In this document: piece after piece, positions 8,941 through 18,131 of the stretch
Layout of the letters: the number at the start of each line of letters is the position of its first letter
Numbering within the stretch: position 1 is the first letter of the stretch
NCBI RefSeq assembly: GCF_018279705.1
Contig: NZ_CP036498.1
Coordinates: forward strand, 4,543,001-4,607,000
Direction of reading: 5' to 3'
From: Tardiphaga alba
GTDB taxonomy: Bacteria > Pseudomonadota > Alphaproteobacteria > Rhizobiales > Xanthobacteraceae
DNA length: 64,000 bases
The notes under the pieces: model-generated
Told to the model about the DNA's origin: nothing
The model's input: only the letters and a program-made list of their open reading frames with translations
The model's database searches: none
Position numbers and translations under genes: made by a program

Positions 8941-9031
8941 TGACAAGTTAGCCGCGTTCCGTCTAGCTCCCAGCGATCCCCGGCTTAGAACGGACGTTAG
9001 ACACATCGTCGAACACAGAGGGATCGGACCC

Positions 9032-10660
9032 ATGAATTTCCAACCGCGCGATATCGATCAGTTCACCCGCACCGGCTCCTATGCGAGCGAAGTCGAAGCC
9101 GCGGCTGCGCTGCTGAAGACCAAGCCGACTTGGAATGGCGTGGGTGCCGAAGCCATTGCCCGCATGCGCCTGCAGAACCGTTTCAAGACCGGCCTCGACA
9201 TCGCGCGCTTCACCGCCGCGCAGATGCGCGCCGACATGGCCCGCTATGACAATGACGCGACCAAGTACACGCAGTCGCTGGGTTGCTGGCACGGCTTCAT
9301 CGCGCAGCAGAAGCTGATCTCGGTGAAGAAGCATTTCGGCACCACCGACCGCACCTATCTCTATCTCTCGGGCTGGATGATCGCTGCACTGCGTTCCGAA
9401 TTCGGCCCGCTGCCGGATCAGTCGATGCATGAGAAGACCTCGGTGCCGGCGCTGATCGAAGAGCTCTACACCTTCCTGCGTCAGGCCGACTCGCGCGAGC
9501 TCAGCAACACGTTCCGTGCGCTCGACGCTGCCCGCAAGGCCGGCGACAAGGCCACGGAAGAAGAGCTGATCAATTCGATCGACAACTTCCAGACCCATGT
9601 CGTCCCCGTCATCGCCGATATCGATGCCGGCTTCGGCAATGCGGAAGCGACTTATCTGCTCGCCAAGAAGATGATCGAAGCCGGCGCCTGCGCGCTGCAG
9701 ATCGAGAACCAGGTCTCGGACGAGAAGCAGTGCGGCCATCAGGACGGCAAGGTCACCGTGCCGCATGAGGTCTTCCTGGCGAAGATCCGCGCCTGCCGTC
9801 ACGCCTTCCTCGAACTCGGCGTCGAAGACGGCGTCGTCGTCACCCGCACCGACTCGCTCGGCGCAGGCCTGACGCAGCAGATCGCTGTCAGCCACAAGCC
9901 CGGCGATCTCGGCGACCAGTACAACAGCTTCCTCGACTGCGAGGAAGTCGATGCGTCGAACATCGGCAATGGCGATGTCGTCATCACCCGCAACGGCAAG
10001 CTGATGCGTCCAAAGCGCCTGGCGAGCAATCTGTACCAGTTCCGCGAAGGCACCGGCCAGGACCGCGTCGTGCTCGACTGCATCACCTCGCTGCAGAACG
10101 GCTCCGACCTGCTGTGGATCGAAACCGAACGTCCGAATGTTGAGCAGATCGCCGTCATGGTCGATCGCATTCGCGAAGTCGTGCCGAATGCCAAGCTGGC
10201 CTACAACAACTCGCCGTCCTTCAACTGGACGCTGAACTTCCGCTGGCAGGTGTTCGACGAGATGAAGGCGGCCGGCAAGGATGTCAGCAAGTACAACCGC
10301 GCCGAACTGATGAAGGCCGAGTATGACGACACCGAACTGGCGAAGCAGGCCGACGAACTGATCCGCACCTTCCAGGCGGATTCGGCGAAGCGCGCTGGCA
10401 TCTTCCACCACCTGATCACGCTGCCGACCTATCACACGGCCGCGCTGTCCACCGACACGCTCGCCAAGGCTTATTTCGGCGAGCAGGGCATGCTGGGCTA
10501 CGTGAAGAATGTTCAGCGCGAAGAAATTCGCCAGAGCATCGCCTGCGTGAAGCATCAGAACATGGCCGGCTCCGACATCGGCGACGACCACAAGGAATAC
10601 TTCGCCGGTGAAGCGGCCCTCAAGGCCGGCGGCGCGCACAACACGATGAACCAGTTCTAA
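9032..10660 (+). CDS. aceA: isocitrate lyase
   Basis: 542 residues from ATG 9032, chosen for AGAGGGA at 9017-9023 and because the protein then begins MNFQPRDIDQF as in related lyases. The enzyme cleaves isocitrate to glyoxylate and succinate, the first step of the glyoxylate shunt used on acetate or fatty acids. The active-site loop is present as KQCGHQ with Cys at about 234 (KKCGH in the E. coli-type enzyme), preceded by VPVIADIDAGFGNAEATYLL, the Mg2+/substrate region. Length and loop fit the longer isocitrate lyase class. An ScfR regulator is divergent from it and a terminator follows. Confidence 0.95.
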   Translation: MNFQPRDIDQFTRTGSYASEVEAAAALLKTKPTWNGVGAEAIARMRLQNRFKTGLDIARFTAAQMRADMARYDNDATKYTQSLGCWHGFIAQQKLISVKKHFGTTDRTYLYLSGWMIAALRSEFGPLPDQSMHEKTSVPALIEELYTFLRQADSRELSNTFRALDAARKAGDKATEEELINSIDNFQTHVVPVIADIDAGFGNAEATYLLAKKMIEAGACALQIENQVSDEKQCGHQDGKVTVPHEVFLAKIRACRHAFLELGVEDGVVVTRTDSLGAGLTQQIAVSHKPGDLGDQYNSFLDCEEVDASNIGNGDVVITRNGKLMRPKRLASNLYQFREGTGQDRVVLDCITSLQNGSDLLWIETERPNVEQIAVMVDRIREVVPNAKLAYNNSPSFNWTLNFRWQVFDEMKAAGKDVSKYNRAELMKAEYDDTELAKQADELIRTFQADSAKRAGIFHHLITLPTYHTAALSTDTLAKAYFGEQGMLGYVKNVQREEIRQSIACVKHQNMAGSDIGDDHKEYFAGEAALKAGGAHNTMNQF

Positions 10661-10686
10661 TCAGAACTGGCGTCCTGCAAAAACGA

Positions 10687-10714
10687 CGGCCTGGGGCTCA
10701 CGCTCCAGGCCGTT
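10687..10714 (+). terminator. hairpin terminator after aceA
   Basis: ACGGCCTGG (10687-10695) pairs with CCAGGCCGT (10706-10714) around a 10-base loop. Further partial pairing AACGA/TCGTT extends the stem to about 10722. It lies between the converging ends of aceA and livF and could serve both. Confidence 0.7.
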
Positions 10715-10746
10715 GTCGTTTGAATGATGCTTGGCGCAATGCGCCG

Positions 10747-11448
10747 TCAGTCGATGCCGAGATAGGCCGACATCACCTTCGGGTCCGAGAGCAGCGCCGA
10801 AGCCGCGCCTTCATGCACGATCTGCCCGGTCTCGATGACATAGCCGCGATCGGCGATTTCCAGCGCCGCGACGGCGTTCTGCTCCACCAACAGCACCGTG
10901 ATCCCCGCCGCGCGCAGCGAGACGATGGCGGCGATGATCTGATCGACCAACAGCGGCGACAGGCCGAGCGACGGCTCGTCGAGCAGCAACAGCTTAGGCT
11001 TGCCCATCAGCGCGCGGCCGATCGCCAGCATCTGCTGCTGGCCGCCGGACAAGCCGCCCGCAAGCAAATGACGCTTCTCGTTCAGGATCGGGAACATCTC
11101 GAAGATGCGGTCGCGATCCTCGTCGATGGCCTTGTCCTTGCGGAGATAGCCGCCGAGCCGGAGATTGTCCTGCACCGACAGCGAGCCGAAAATCTGCCGG
11201 CCTTCGGGCGACTGCAGGATGCCGCGCGCGACGCGGCGATGCGGCGGCAGCTTTTCGATGCGCTCACCGAGAAAGGTGACTTCGCCCCGCGCCGGTTGCA
11301 CGCCGGACAAAGCGCGCAGCAGCGTGGTCTTCCCGGCGCCGTTGGAGCCGACCAGCGCCACGATTTCATTGGCGCGCACCTGCAGCGAGATGCCCTTCAG
11401 CACTTCGATGCGGCCATAGGCGCTGCGGAGATTGGAAATCTCAAGCAC
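10747..11448 (-). CDS. livF: branched-chain-type ABC transporter ATP-binding protein LivF
   Basis: 233 residues from GTG 11448, chosen for GGGAGG six bases upstream; the protein then starts MLEISNLRSAYG like other LivF proteins. Walker A is GSNGAGKTT, the signature is LSGGQQQ, and Walker B is LLLLDEPSLGLSP. The start overlaps the end of livG by 8 bases, so translation is coupled. It is the last gene of livH-livM-livG-livF. Energises import of the ligand held by the binding protein at 14125. The location beside the phenylacetate genes suggests an aromatic acid rather than an amino acid. Confidence 0.9.
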   Translation of the reverse strand: MLEISNLRSAYGRIEVLKGISLQVRANEIVALVGSNGAGKTTLLRALSGVQPARGEVTFLGERIEKLPPHRRVARGILQSPEGRQIFGSLSVQDNLRLGGYLRKDKAIDEDRDRIFEMFPILNEKRHLLAGGLSGGQQQMLAIGRALMGKPKLLLLDEPSLGLSPLLVDQIIAAIVSLRAAGITVLLVEQNAVAALEIADRGYVIETGQIVHEGAASALLSDPKVMSAYLGID

Positions 11449-12223
11449 GGGCAGCCTCCCGCGCACCATGTTTGCCGAGATAGGCCTCCAGCACCGCCGG
11501 ATCGGCGCGGACCTCGTCCGGCGTTCCCTCGACCAGCGGCCGCCCGCGCTCGAGCACCAGGATGCGGTCGGAAATCTTCATCACCAGCTTCATGTCGTGC
11601 TCGACCAGCACCACCGCGACGCCCTTCTTCGCGACCTTGCAGATCAGCGCGTCGATCTCTTCGGTCTCCACCGCGTTGCAGCCCGCCGCGGGTTCATCGA
11701 GCAGCAGCACGCGCGGTTCCGCCGCGAGCGCCCGCGCGATTTCGAGCCGCTTGCAGGCGCCATAGGACAGCGAGCCCGCCAGCTTGTCCGCATCCGCGCG
11801 CAGGCCGACCTCGTCGAGCAGCGCCAGCGCGGCATCGCGCGTCGTCGTGTTCTGGCGCGACACCGATGGCAGGCGGAACAGGTCGGCGAACAGGTTGCAC
11901 TTCTCCTGCAGATGCCGGCCGACCATGACATTCTCCGCTGCGGTCATGCGCTGGAAGATCTGCAGGTTCTGGAATGTGCGCGACAGCCCGCGCGCCGCCA
12001 GTGCATCCGGTTCAAGACCAGTGACATCTTGGCCGTCCAGTTCGATCCGTCCCTGCCCGGCGATGTAGATGCCGGAGATGACGTTGAACAAGGTCGTCTT
12101 GCCGGCACCGTTCGGCCCGATGATGGAGAAGATCTCGCCGGCATTGACGGAGAAGCCGACGCCATCGATGGCCTTGAGGCCACCAAAGGCGATGCCGATA
12201 TCGCTTGCTTTGAGAACCGTCAT
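11441..12223 (-). CDS. livG: branched-chain-type ABC transporter ATP-binding protein LivG
   Basis: 260 residues. Walker A GPNGAGKTT, a long helical insert typical of LivG, a slightly unusual signature LSYGACKRLE, and VLLLDEPAAG. The start ATG 12223 overlaps the livM stop as ATGA, so the two are translationally coupled; a GTG at 12241 is also in frame. It forms the second nucleotide-binding subunit with LivF on the cytoplasmic face of the LivHM channel. Confidence 0.9.
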   Translation of the reverse strand: MTVLKASDIGIAFGGLKAIDGVGFSVNAGEIFSIIGPNGAGKTTLFNVISGIYIAGQGRIELDGQDVTGLEPDALAARGLSRTFQNLQIFQRMTAAENVMVGRHLQEKCNLFADLFRLPSVSRQNTTTRDAALALLDEVGLRADADKLAGSLSYGACKRLEIARALAAEPRVLLLDEPAAGCNAVETEEIDALICKVAKKGVAVVLVEHDMKLVMKISDRILVLERGRPLVEGTPDEVRADPAVLEAYLGKHGAREAARA

Positions 12224-13161
12224 GCCCGTCGTCCCATCCACTTCGCCAGCATCGGCACGATGCCGTCGCGCATGAAGATCATCGACACGATGATGATGAA
12301 ACCGAGCAGCAGATGCTCGTATTCCTGGAAGATCGTCAGTGCCTGCGGCAGCATGATGAGCACGGCCGCACCGACGATGCTGCCGATCACCGAGCCGAGC
12401 CCGCCGAGCACGACCATGGTGACCATTTCGACGGAATGCAGGAAGCCCGCCTGGTCCGGATTGACGAACCCGTTCATCAGCGCCAGCGCGGAGCCAGCCA
12501 GCGAGGCATAGACGGCCGCGATGACGAAGGCCTGCAGCTTGAAGCGATTGACGTTCACGCCGGCGACCCGCGCCGCGATCTCGCTGTCATGCAAGGCGCG
12601 AAACGCGCGGCCGGTGGGCGTGTCGTCGAGATTGAGCGCCAGCCACGTGCCCACCAGCAGCATGCCCGCCGTGATCCAGTACCAGGTGTCGGAGCCGCTC
12701 GCGCGCCAGCCGAAGATCACGAGCTTTGCCACCGGCATGCCATCCGGCCCGCCGGTCCAGCGACTTTCGGTGGTGATCGCAAGCGCAACCAGCACGCCGA
12801 GGCCGAGCGTGGCGATGGCGAGATAGTGCCCTTTCAGCCGCAGGATCGGACGCCCCACGAGATAGGCCAGCACCGCCGACAGCACGGCGCCAATCAGCAA
12901 CGATGCGAAGGACGGAACGCCGAAATGCGTGGGACCGATCGCCACTGCATAGGCGCCGATTCCGAAGAAGCCGGCATGGCCGAGACTGACCTGCCCGGCC
13001 TTGCCCATCAGGATGTTGAGGCCGATCGCCGCCAGCGCCGAGACCCAGACCAGCGCAGCGACGCGATAATAATAGCTCGACGGGAAGACCAGCGGCAGCA
13101 GCGCAATGACCACCGCGAGGACGACGAGACTGACATAGCGATGCCGGAACCATTCACGCAT
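12220..13161 (-). CDS. livM: branched-chain-type ABC transporter permease LivM
   Basis: About 313 residues with eight or more hydrophobic segments. The LivM signature GLNILMGKAGQVSLGHAGFFGIGAY is near residue 50, and the cytoplasmic coupling loop TPTGRAFRALHDSEIAARVAG is present. Start choice is between ATG 13161 and a GTG at 13165-13167 that overlaps the livH stop; I prefer the ATG because the GTG has no spaced ribosome site. One of two channel-forming subunits of the importer. Confidence 0.88.
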   Translation of the reverse strand: MREWFRHRYVSLVVLAVVIALLPLVFPSSYYYRVAALVWVSALAAIGLNILMGKAGQVSLGHAGFFGIGAYAVAIGPTHFGVPSFASLLIGAVLSAVLAYLVGRPILRLKGHYLAIATLGLGVLVALAITTESRWTGGPDGMPVAKLVIFGWRASGSDTWYWITAGMLLVGTWLALNLDDTPTGRAFRALHDSEIAARVAGVNVNRFKLQAFVIAAVYASLAGSALALMNGFVNPDQAGFLHSVEMVTMVVLGGLGSVIGSIVGAAVLIMLPQALTIFQEYEHLLLGFIIIVSMIFMRDGIVPMLAKWMGRRA

Positions 13162-13163
13162 CG

Positions 13164-14036
13164 TCACACCCTCTCGACGGCGCGGCGGCCGAACAGGCCC
13201 TGCGGGGCCACGAACAGGACCGCGAGGATGACGATGAAGGCGAAGGCGTCCTTATAGGTGGAGCTGACATAGCCGGCACCGAAAGCTTCCAGCAGGCCGA
13301 GCAGCAGGCCGCCGGCCAGTGCGCCGAGCGGATTGCCCATGCCACCCAGCATCGCAGCCGCAAAGCCCTTGAGGGCCAGCAGCGTGCCGACATCGTAGCT
13401 GGTGAGCGTGATCGGCGTGATCAGCACACCGGCAATGCCGCCGATGGCTGCCGAGCCGCCAAAGGCGAGTGCCATGATGGTCGCCGTGTTGATGCCGACA
13501 AGTTTTGCCGCCAGCTTGTTTGCCGAGGTCGCCAGCACGGCCTTGCCGACCAGCGTGCGTTCGAGAAACACATAAAGCAACAGCACGACCACGGCCGCGC
13601 CGCCGATGACCCAGAAGCTCTGTGGCTGCACCGCCGCGCCCATCATCTGCACCGGCGTGTCGCCGGAAAATGACGGCAGCTTGTGGAACTGCTTGTCGAA
13701 CACCACCTGCGCGACGCCACGCAGAAAGATCGATGCGCCGATGGTGATGATGATCAGCGACACGGCCGACGCCCCCCGCGCCGGCGCGATGGCCAGCCAG
13801 TACAGACCGATGCCGACGACAACAGCGACGGCAATGGCGAGCAGCGCCGCCAGCGGCAACGGCACGCCCGCGGCATGGGCGAACACCGTCACCATGCCGC
13901 CGAGCATGACGAATTCGCCTTGCGCGAAATTCACGACGTCGGATGCGTTGTAGATCAGCGTGAAGCCAAGCGCGACCAGCGCATAGACCGCGCCGACCGT
14001 CAGCCCGGAGACCAGAAATTGGAAAAACTCGGCCAT
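13164..14036 (-). CDS. livH: branched-chain-type ABC transporter permease LivH
   Basis: About 290 residues, from ATG 14036 (MAEFFQFLVSGLTVGAVYALVALGF, the standard LivH opening). An in-frame TTG at 14066 would add ten hydrophilic residues and is unlikely. NASDVVNFAQGEFVMLGG and LAAKLVGINT are the family blocks. First membrane gene of the operon, about 90 bases after the binding-protein gene. Confidence 0.88.
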   Translation of the reverse strand: MAEFFQFLVSGLTVGAVYALVALGFTLIYNASDVVNFAQGEFVMLGGMVTVFAHAAGVPLPLAALLAIAVAVVVGIGLYWLAIAPARGASAVSLIIITIGASIFLRGVAQVVFDKQFHKLPSFSGDTPVQMMGAAVQPQSFWVIGGAAVVVLLLYVFLERTLVGKAVLATSANKLAAKLVGINTATIMALAFGGSAAIGGIAGVLITPITLTSYDVGTLLALKGFAAAMLGGMGNPLGALAGGLLLGLLEAFGAGYVSSTYKDAFAFIVILAVLFVAPQGLFGRRAVERV

Positions 14037-14124
14037 GCCTGAGAACGGCTTTCCTTGCCACTGCAATCATGCGGGGAGAAAACGCCCCTGCGCACTGTCA
14101 CGCGCGCAGGGAGCGCGGGACGTC

Positions 14125-15306
14125 TCAGGTGCCAGGCGGCAGCAACGTCCAGTCGCCGCCCTTCACTTCCAGCATACGGAAGGCGCTGAGATCGAGGCCG
14201 AGGTGATCGGTCGGCGACATGGTGACGATGCCGCCGGTGCCGACAAAGCCCTTGGTCTTCTCAATCTCGTCGCGCACCTTCTTGGCATCGGTGGAGTTGG
14301 CGCGCTTCATCGCCTCGACCATGATGAAGAGGCCATCATAGGCATGGCCGCCGAAGGTCGAGACCGGCTGCTTCGCGGTCGCCTCGAAGGTCGACTTGTA
14401 GTCGACGACGACCTTCTTCTGCGGATCGTTGTCGGGCAGCTTGTCGCCGACCAGCAGCGCCGCCGCCGGGAGGCGAACGCCTTCAGCCGCCGGGCCCGCC
14501 AGTTCGATGAAGCTCTTGGATGCAACGCCGTGGCTCTGATAGAGCGGCGTCGACGACATGCCGAGCTGCGCATAGTTGCGCGTCACGATCGCCGGACCCT
14601 GGCCGAAGCCCGGATTGACCACGGCCTGGATGCCGGGCGCCGCCTTGATCTTGGTGAGCTGCGCCGTCATGTCGCTGTCGCGCGGGCCATAGGTTTCTTC
14701 CGCGACGATCTGCACGCCATAGGTCGGCGCCACCTTCACGCATTGCGCGCGCATCGATGCGCCGAAGCCGTCGGTGCCGGAGATCATGGCGATCTTGGTG
14801 AAACTGCGCTGCTTGAGATTCTCGAAGATCTTCTCGCAGGCCATCTTGTCGGTATGCGGTGTCTTGAACACGAATTTACGCACGGGCTCGACGACCTCGA
14901 TGGCGCCGGCCAGCGAGATGAACGGCACCTGCGCTTCCTCGAACACCGGGATCATCGCCATCGTGGTGCCGGTGGTGGAGCCGCCCACCATGGCGACGAC
15001 CTTGTCGTCTTCCACGAGACGCGTGGCGAAGGTGCGCGCCTTGTTGGCATCGCCGCCGTCATCATAGATCACGAGTTCGATCTTCTTGCCTGCAACGCCG
15101 CCCGCGGCATTGATCTTGTCCACATACATGCGCAGCGTCTTGTCTTCGGGCTCGCCGAGGAACGACGCGGGACCCGTGACCGACAGCACCGAGCCGATCT
15201 TCACCGTCTGCTGCGCCGACGCGGTGCCGGTGAATGACATGATGGATGCGGGCAGCGCGACCGCTGCGGCCATGAACAGATTCTTGAACTGCGATTGTCT
15301 CGACAT
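14125..15306 (-). CDS. ABC transporter substrate-binding protein of the liv/paa locus
   Basis: 393 residues from ATG 15306 with GGGAGGAGAGCG in front. A Sec signal (about 1-31, ending TASA) precedes VKIGSVLSVTGPASFLGEP, the type I binding-protein start; VAMVGGSTTGTTMAMIPV and GTDGFGASM are ligand-cleft blocks. It heads the minus-strand livK-H-M-G-F unit and is divergent from paaG. The shared control region carries a TetR-type palindrome, so uptake and catabolism are probably coregulated. The likely ligand is phenylacetate or a related aromatic acid; this is inferred from context only. Confidence 0.9.
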   Translation of the reverse strand: MSRQSQFKNLFMAAAVALPASIMSFTGTASAQQTVKIGSVLSVTGPASFLGEPEDKTLRMYVDKINAAGGVAGKKIELVIYDDGGDANKARTFATRLVEDDKVVAMVGGSTTGTTMAMIPVFEEAQVPFISLAGAIEVVEPVRKFVFKTPHTDKMACEKIFENLKQRSFTKIAMISGTDGFGASMRAQCVKVAPTYGVQIVAEETYGPRDSDMTAQLTKIKAAPGIQAVVNPGFGQGPAIVTRNYAQLGMSSTPLYQSHGVASKSFIELAGPAAEGVRLPAAALLVGDKLPDNDPQKKVVVDYKSTFEATAKQPVSTFGGHAYDGLFIMVEAMKRANSTDAKKVRDEIEKTKGFVGTGGIVTMSPTDHLGLDLSAFRMLEVKGGDWTLLPPGT

Positions 15307-15419
15307 CTCGCTCTCCTCCCTATGAAGGCCGCTCGTTTTCGAGCTTGCCCGGCATTCGCGGTGCATCTGACGGCCATGCGGCGCGCGATGTCCTCCGAAC
15401 GTAGGACGAACCATAATGG

Positions 15420-15439
15420 TTGACCGACCGGTTGGTCAA
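15420..15439. promoter_or_regulatory. TetR-type operator overlapping the paaG promoter
   Basis: TTGACCGACCGGTTGGTCAA is a 20-base palindrome with one broken pair (positions 7 and 14). It contains a -35-like TTGACC at 15420-15425, followed after 17 bases by TAGCAT at 15443-15448, so binding would occlude the rightward paaG promoter. By symmetry TTGACC is also present on the other strand for the importer operon. The form matches operators of TetR proteins in aromatic and acyl-CoA pathways; the TetR gene at 18132 is the obvious candidate. Confidence 0.65.
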
Positions 15440-15496
15440 TAGTAGCATAAGCGTCAGAACGGCGCAGAGCCGCATTTCGACCCATGGGAGGAAGCG

Positions 15497-16288
15497 ATGG
15501 AGCCCGAGCTCGTCGTGACGGATATCCGGGACGGCTACCGCGTCCTGATGCTCAACAGGCCGGACCGGCTGAACTCGTTTACGGCCGCGATGCACAAGGC
15601 GCTGATGGCCGCCCTGATCGCCGCCGAAGCCGACACATCCTGCCGCGCCATCATCCTCACCGGCGCTGGCCGCGGCTTCTGCGCCGGCCAGGATTTGTCC
15701 GATGGCGTTTACACGCCCGGCGAAACGCCCGATCTCTCGGCGACCATCGAGACTTACTACAATCCGCTGATCCGCAAGCTGCGCAGCCTGCCGATGCCGG
15801 TGATCTCGGCGGTGAACGGCGTCGCTGCCGGCGCCGGTGCGAATGTCGCCTTCGCCGGCGACATCGTGATCGCGGGGCGATCCGCCAAATTCGTCCAGTC
15901 CTTTGCAAAACTCGGCCTCGTGCCCGATGCCGGCGGCACATGGATTTTGCCGCGCCTGATCGGCGTCGCACGGGCGCGGGCTATCGCGCTGCTTGCCGAG
16001 CCCGTCGCGGCCGAACAGGCCGAAGCCTGGGGCATGATCTGGAAGGCCATCGACGATGCCGAACTGATGACCGAGGCGCATCGCCTCGCCGCGCATTTCG
16101 CGACCCAGCCCACCGCCGGTCTCGCGCTGATGAAGCGCGCCTTCGACCTGTCGGAAACCAACAGCCTCGACCAGCAGCTCGATCTCGAACGCGACCTGCA
16201 GGGCGACGCCGGTCGCCTGCCCGATTATTCCGAAGGCGTCACCGCCTTCATGGAAAAGCGCGCACCGCGCTTTGTCGGGAGGCAGTGA
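15497..16288 (+). CDS. paaG: ring-1,2-epoxyphenylacetyl-CoA isomerase (oxepin-CoA forming)
   Basis: 263 residues, crotonase fold. The oxyanion-hole blocks are GRGFCAGQDLS (59-69) and NGVAAGAGAN, and the catalytic Asp is D144 in GLVPDAGGTW. QDL after CAG and Asp in LVPDAGG distinguish PaaG from plain enoyl-CoA hydratases, which have a Glu pair. It converts the epoxide made by PaaABCE into the seven-membered oxepin-CoA. A strong ribosome site (GGGAGGAAGCG) precedes ATG 15497. First gene of the plus-strand paa unit. Confidence 0.9.
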   Translation: MEPELVVTDIRDGYRVLMLNRPDRLNSFTAAMHKALMAALIAAEADTSCRAIILTGAGRGFCAGQDLSDGVYTPGETPDLSATIETYYNPLIRKLRSLPMPVISAVNGVAAGAGANVAFAGDIVIAGRSAKFVQSFAKLGLVPDAGGTWILPRLIGVARARAIALLAEPVAAEQAEAWGMIWKAIDDAELMTEAHRLAAHFATQPTAGLALMKRAFDLSETNSLDQQLDLERDLQGDAGRLPDYSEGVTAFMEKRAPRFVGRQ

Positions 16289-16749
16289 TGGAGCAAGACA
16301 ACGACATGTCTACGCAGGACATCGCGCAGGCTTGCGCCGACACGATGTGGCAGGACGACCGCGCCAGCAAGGCGCTCGGCATGTCCATCGTCCGCATCGC
16401 GCCGGGCGAAGCGGTGCTGTCCATGCCTGTTCGCGAGGACATGACCAACGGCCACGACATCTGCCACGGCGGCTTCATGTTCACGCTGGCGGATTCGGCC
16501 TTTGCCTTTGCCTGCAACACCTACAACCAGCGTACCGTCGCGCAGCAATGCGCGGTGACGTTCCTGCGCCCGGTGCCGGCCGGCGAGACGCTGACCGCGC
16601 ATGCCATCGAGCGCTCGAAGGCCGGGCGCGGCGGCATCTACGATGTCACGGTGCGCGACAGCAAGAATGTGGTGGTCGCCGAATTCCGCGGCCATTCGCG
16701 CACCATTTCCGGCGAGCTGCTCGGTAGCACGCCGGCACAACACTCATAA
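16288..16749 (+). CDS. paaI: phenylacetate-pathway hotdog thioesterase PaaI
   Basis: 153 residues. The start ATG shares its A with the paaG stop (TGATG), so the genes are translationally coupled. PaaI features: HDICHGGFMFTLADSAFAFACN, with the HGG turn at 60-62 and active-site Asp69, then TVAQQCAVTFLRPVPAGETL. The enzyme hydrolyses stalled hydroxyphenylacetyl-CoA esters to free CoA. The same frame is open upstream across paaG, but that part has no family resemblance. Confidence 0.92.
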   Translation: MEQDNDMSTQDIAQACADTMWQDDRASKALGMSIVRIAPGEAVLSMPVREDMTNGHDICHGGFMFTLADSAFAFACNTYNQRTVAQQCAVTFLRPVPAGETLTAHAIERSKAGRGGIYDVTVRDSKNVVVAEFRGHSRTISGELLGSTPAQHS

Positions 16750-16773
16750 GCAAAAGACGTCCGGGAGAGCCCC

Positions 16774-18108
16774 ATGTTGCAGATGCCATTGCGCAAGCTG
16801 GACCAACTCACGCCGCAGCCCACCGAACTCGACCGCTTCGAGGTGGCATCCACCGCCGAACTGCGCGCGTGGCAGTTCGAACAGCTGAAATGGTCGCTGC
16901 GCCACGCCTATGAGAACGTGCCGCACTACCGCGCCAAATTCGATGCCGCCGGCATCCGCCCGGACGACCTCAAGAGTCTCGACGATCTCGCGCGTTTTCC
17001 CTTCACCACCAAGGCGGATCTGCGCGACAACTATCCGTTCGGCATGTTCGCCGTGTCGGAGAAGGACGTCGCCCGCATTCACGCCTCGTCGGGCACCACC
17101 GGCAAGCCCACCGTGGTCGGCTACACCAGGCGCGATCTCGACACCTGGAGCGACGTTGTCGCGCGCTCGATCCGCGCGGCCGGCGGCCGTGCCGGCATGA
17201 AGCTGCACAATGCCTATGGCTATGGCCTGTTCACCGGCGGCCTCGGCGCCCATGCCGGCGCGGAACGGCTCGGCTGTACGGTGATCCCCGTCTCCGGCGG
17301 CATGACCGAGCGGCAGGTGCAGCTCATCAACGACTTCAAGCCCGACATCATCATGGTGACGCCCTCCTACATGCTGGCGATCCTCGATGAATTCAGGAAG
17401 CAGGGCCTCGACCCGCGCAAATCGTCGCTGCGCGTCGGCATCTTCGGCGCCGAGCCGTGGACAAATGCGATGCGCGAGGAGATCGAGGAAGCTTTCGACA
17501 TCCACGCGGTCGACATCTACGGCCTGTCGGAAGTGATCGGCCCCGGCGTCGCCAGCGAATGCGTCGAGACCAAGGACGGCCTGCATATCTGGGAGGATCA
17601 CTTCTATCCGGAAGTGATCGATCCCTTCACCGGCAAGGTGCTGCCTGATGGCGAGGAAGGCGAACTCGTCTTCACCTCGCTCACCAAGGAAGCGATGCCG
17701 ATCATCCGCTACCGCACGCGCGACCTGACACGCCTGCTCCCCGGCACCGCGCGAAACATGCGGCGGATGGAGAAGGTCACCGGCCGCAGCGACGACATGA
17801 TCATCCTGCGCGGCGTCAATGTATTTCCAACACAGATTGAAGAGAAGCTCCTGATCATCCCGGAGCTGTCCATGCATTACCAGATCGTGTTGACGCGGTC
17901 GGGCCGCATGGACGAAATGGAGGTTCACGTCGAGGCGCGTCCCGAATTCTCCGATCCCGATGCGCGAAAAGCCGCAGCCCATCGCCTGGAATCGGCCATC
18001 AAGGACACCATCGGCATCTCCTCCCGCGTCGTCATCCGCGACGCCGACAGCATCGAACGATCGGCCGGCAAGGCCCGGCGCATCCTCGATCGCCGGCCGC
18101 AGGGCTAG
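16774..18108 (+). CDS. paaK: phenylacetate-CoA ligase
   Basis: 444 residues, usual PaaK length. The P-loop is SSGTTGKPT (105-113), the adenylate block YGLSEVIGPG, the hinge motif YRTRDLTRL, and the C-terminal domain has GRSDDMIILRGVNVFPTQIEE, which is diagnostic for PaaK. It adenylates phenylacetate and transfers it to CoA, the entry step of the pathway. Start ATG 16774 follows a GGGAG box; ATG at 16783 is a possible alternative. 24 bases after paaI. Confidence 0.95.
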   Translation: MLQMPLRKLDQLTPQPTELDRFEVASTAELRAWQFEQLKWSLRHAYENVPHYRAKFDAAGIRPDDLKSLDDLARFPFTTKADLRDNYPFGMFAVSEKDVARIHASSGTTGKPTVVGYTRRDLDTWSDVVARSIRAAGGRAGMKLHNAYGYGLFTGGLGAHAGAERLGCTVIPVSGGMTERQVQLINDFKPDIIMVTPSYMLAILDEFRKQGLDPRKSSLRVGIFGAEPWTNAMREEIEEAFDIHAVDIYGLSEVIGPGVASECVETKDGLHIWEDHFYPEVIDPFTGKVLPDGEEGELVFTSLTKEAMPIIRYRTRDLTRLLPGTARNMRRMEKVTGRSDDMIILRGVNVFPTQIEEKLLIIPELSMHYQIVLTRSGRMDEMEVHVEARPEFSDPDARKAAAHRLESAIKDTIGISSRVVIRDADSIERSAGKARRILDRRPQG

Positions 18109-18131
18109 ATTTCAAAGGACTCCGATTCAGC

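Noticed and set aside
8963..10639. A 558-codon minus-strand frame opposite aceA
   Set aside because: Antisense shadow of isocitrate lyase; no ribosome site or recognisable domain.
15484..16287. In-frame upstream extension of paaI across the whole of paaG
   Set aside because: The extension is low-complexity Arg/Pro sequence; the coupled TGATG start at 16288 fits PaaI length exactly.
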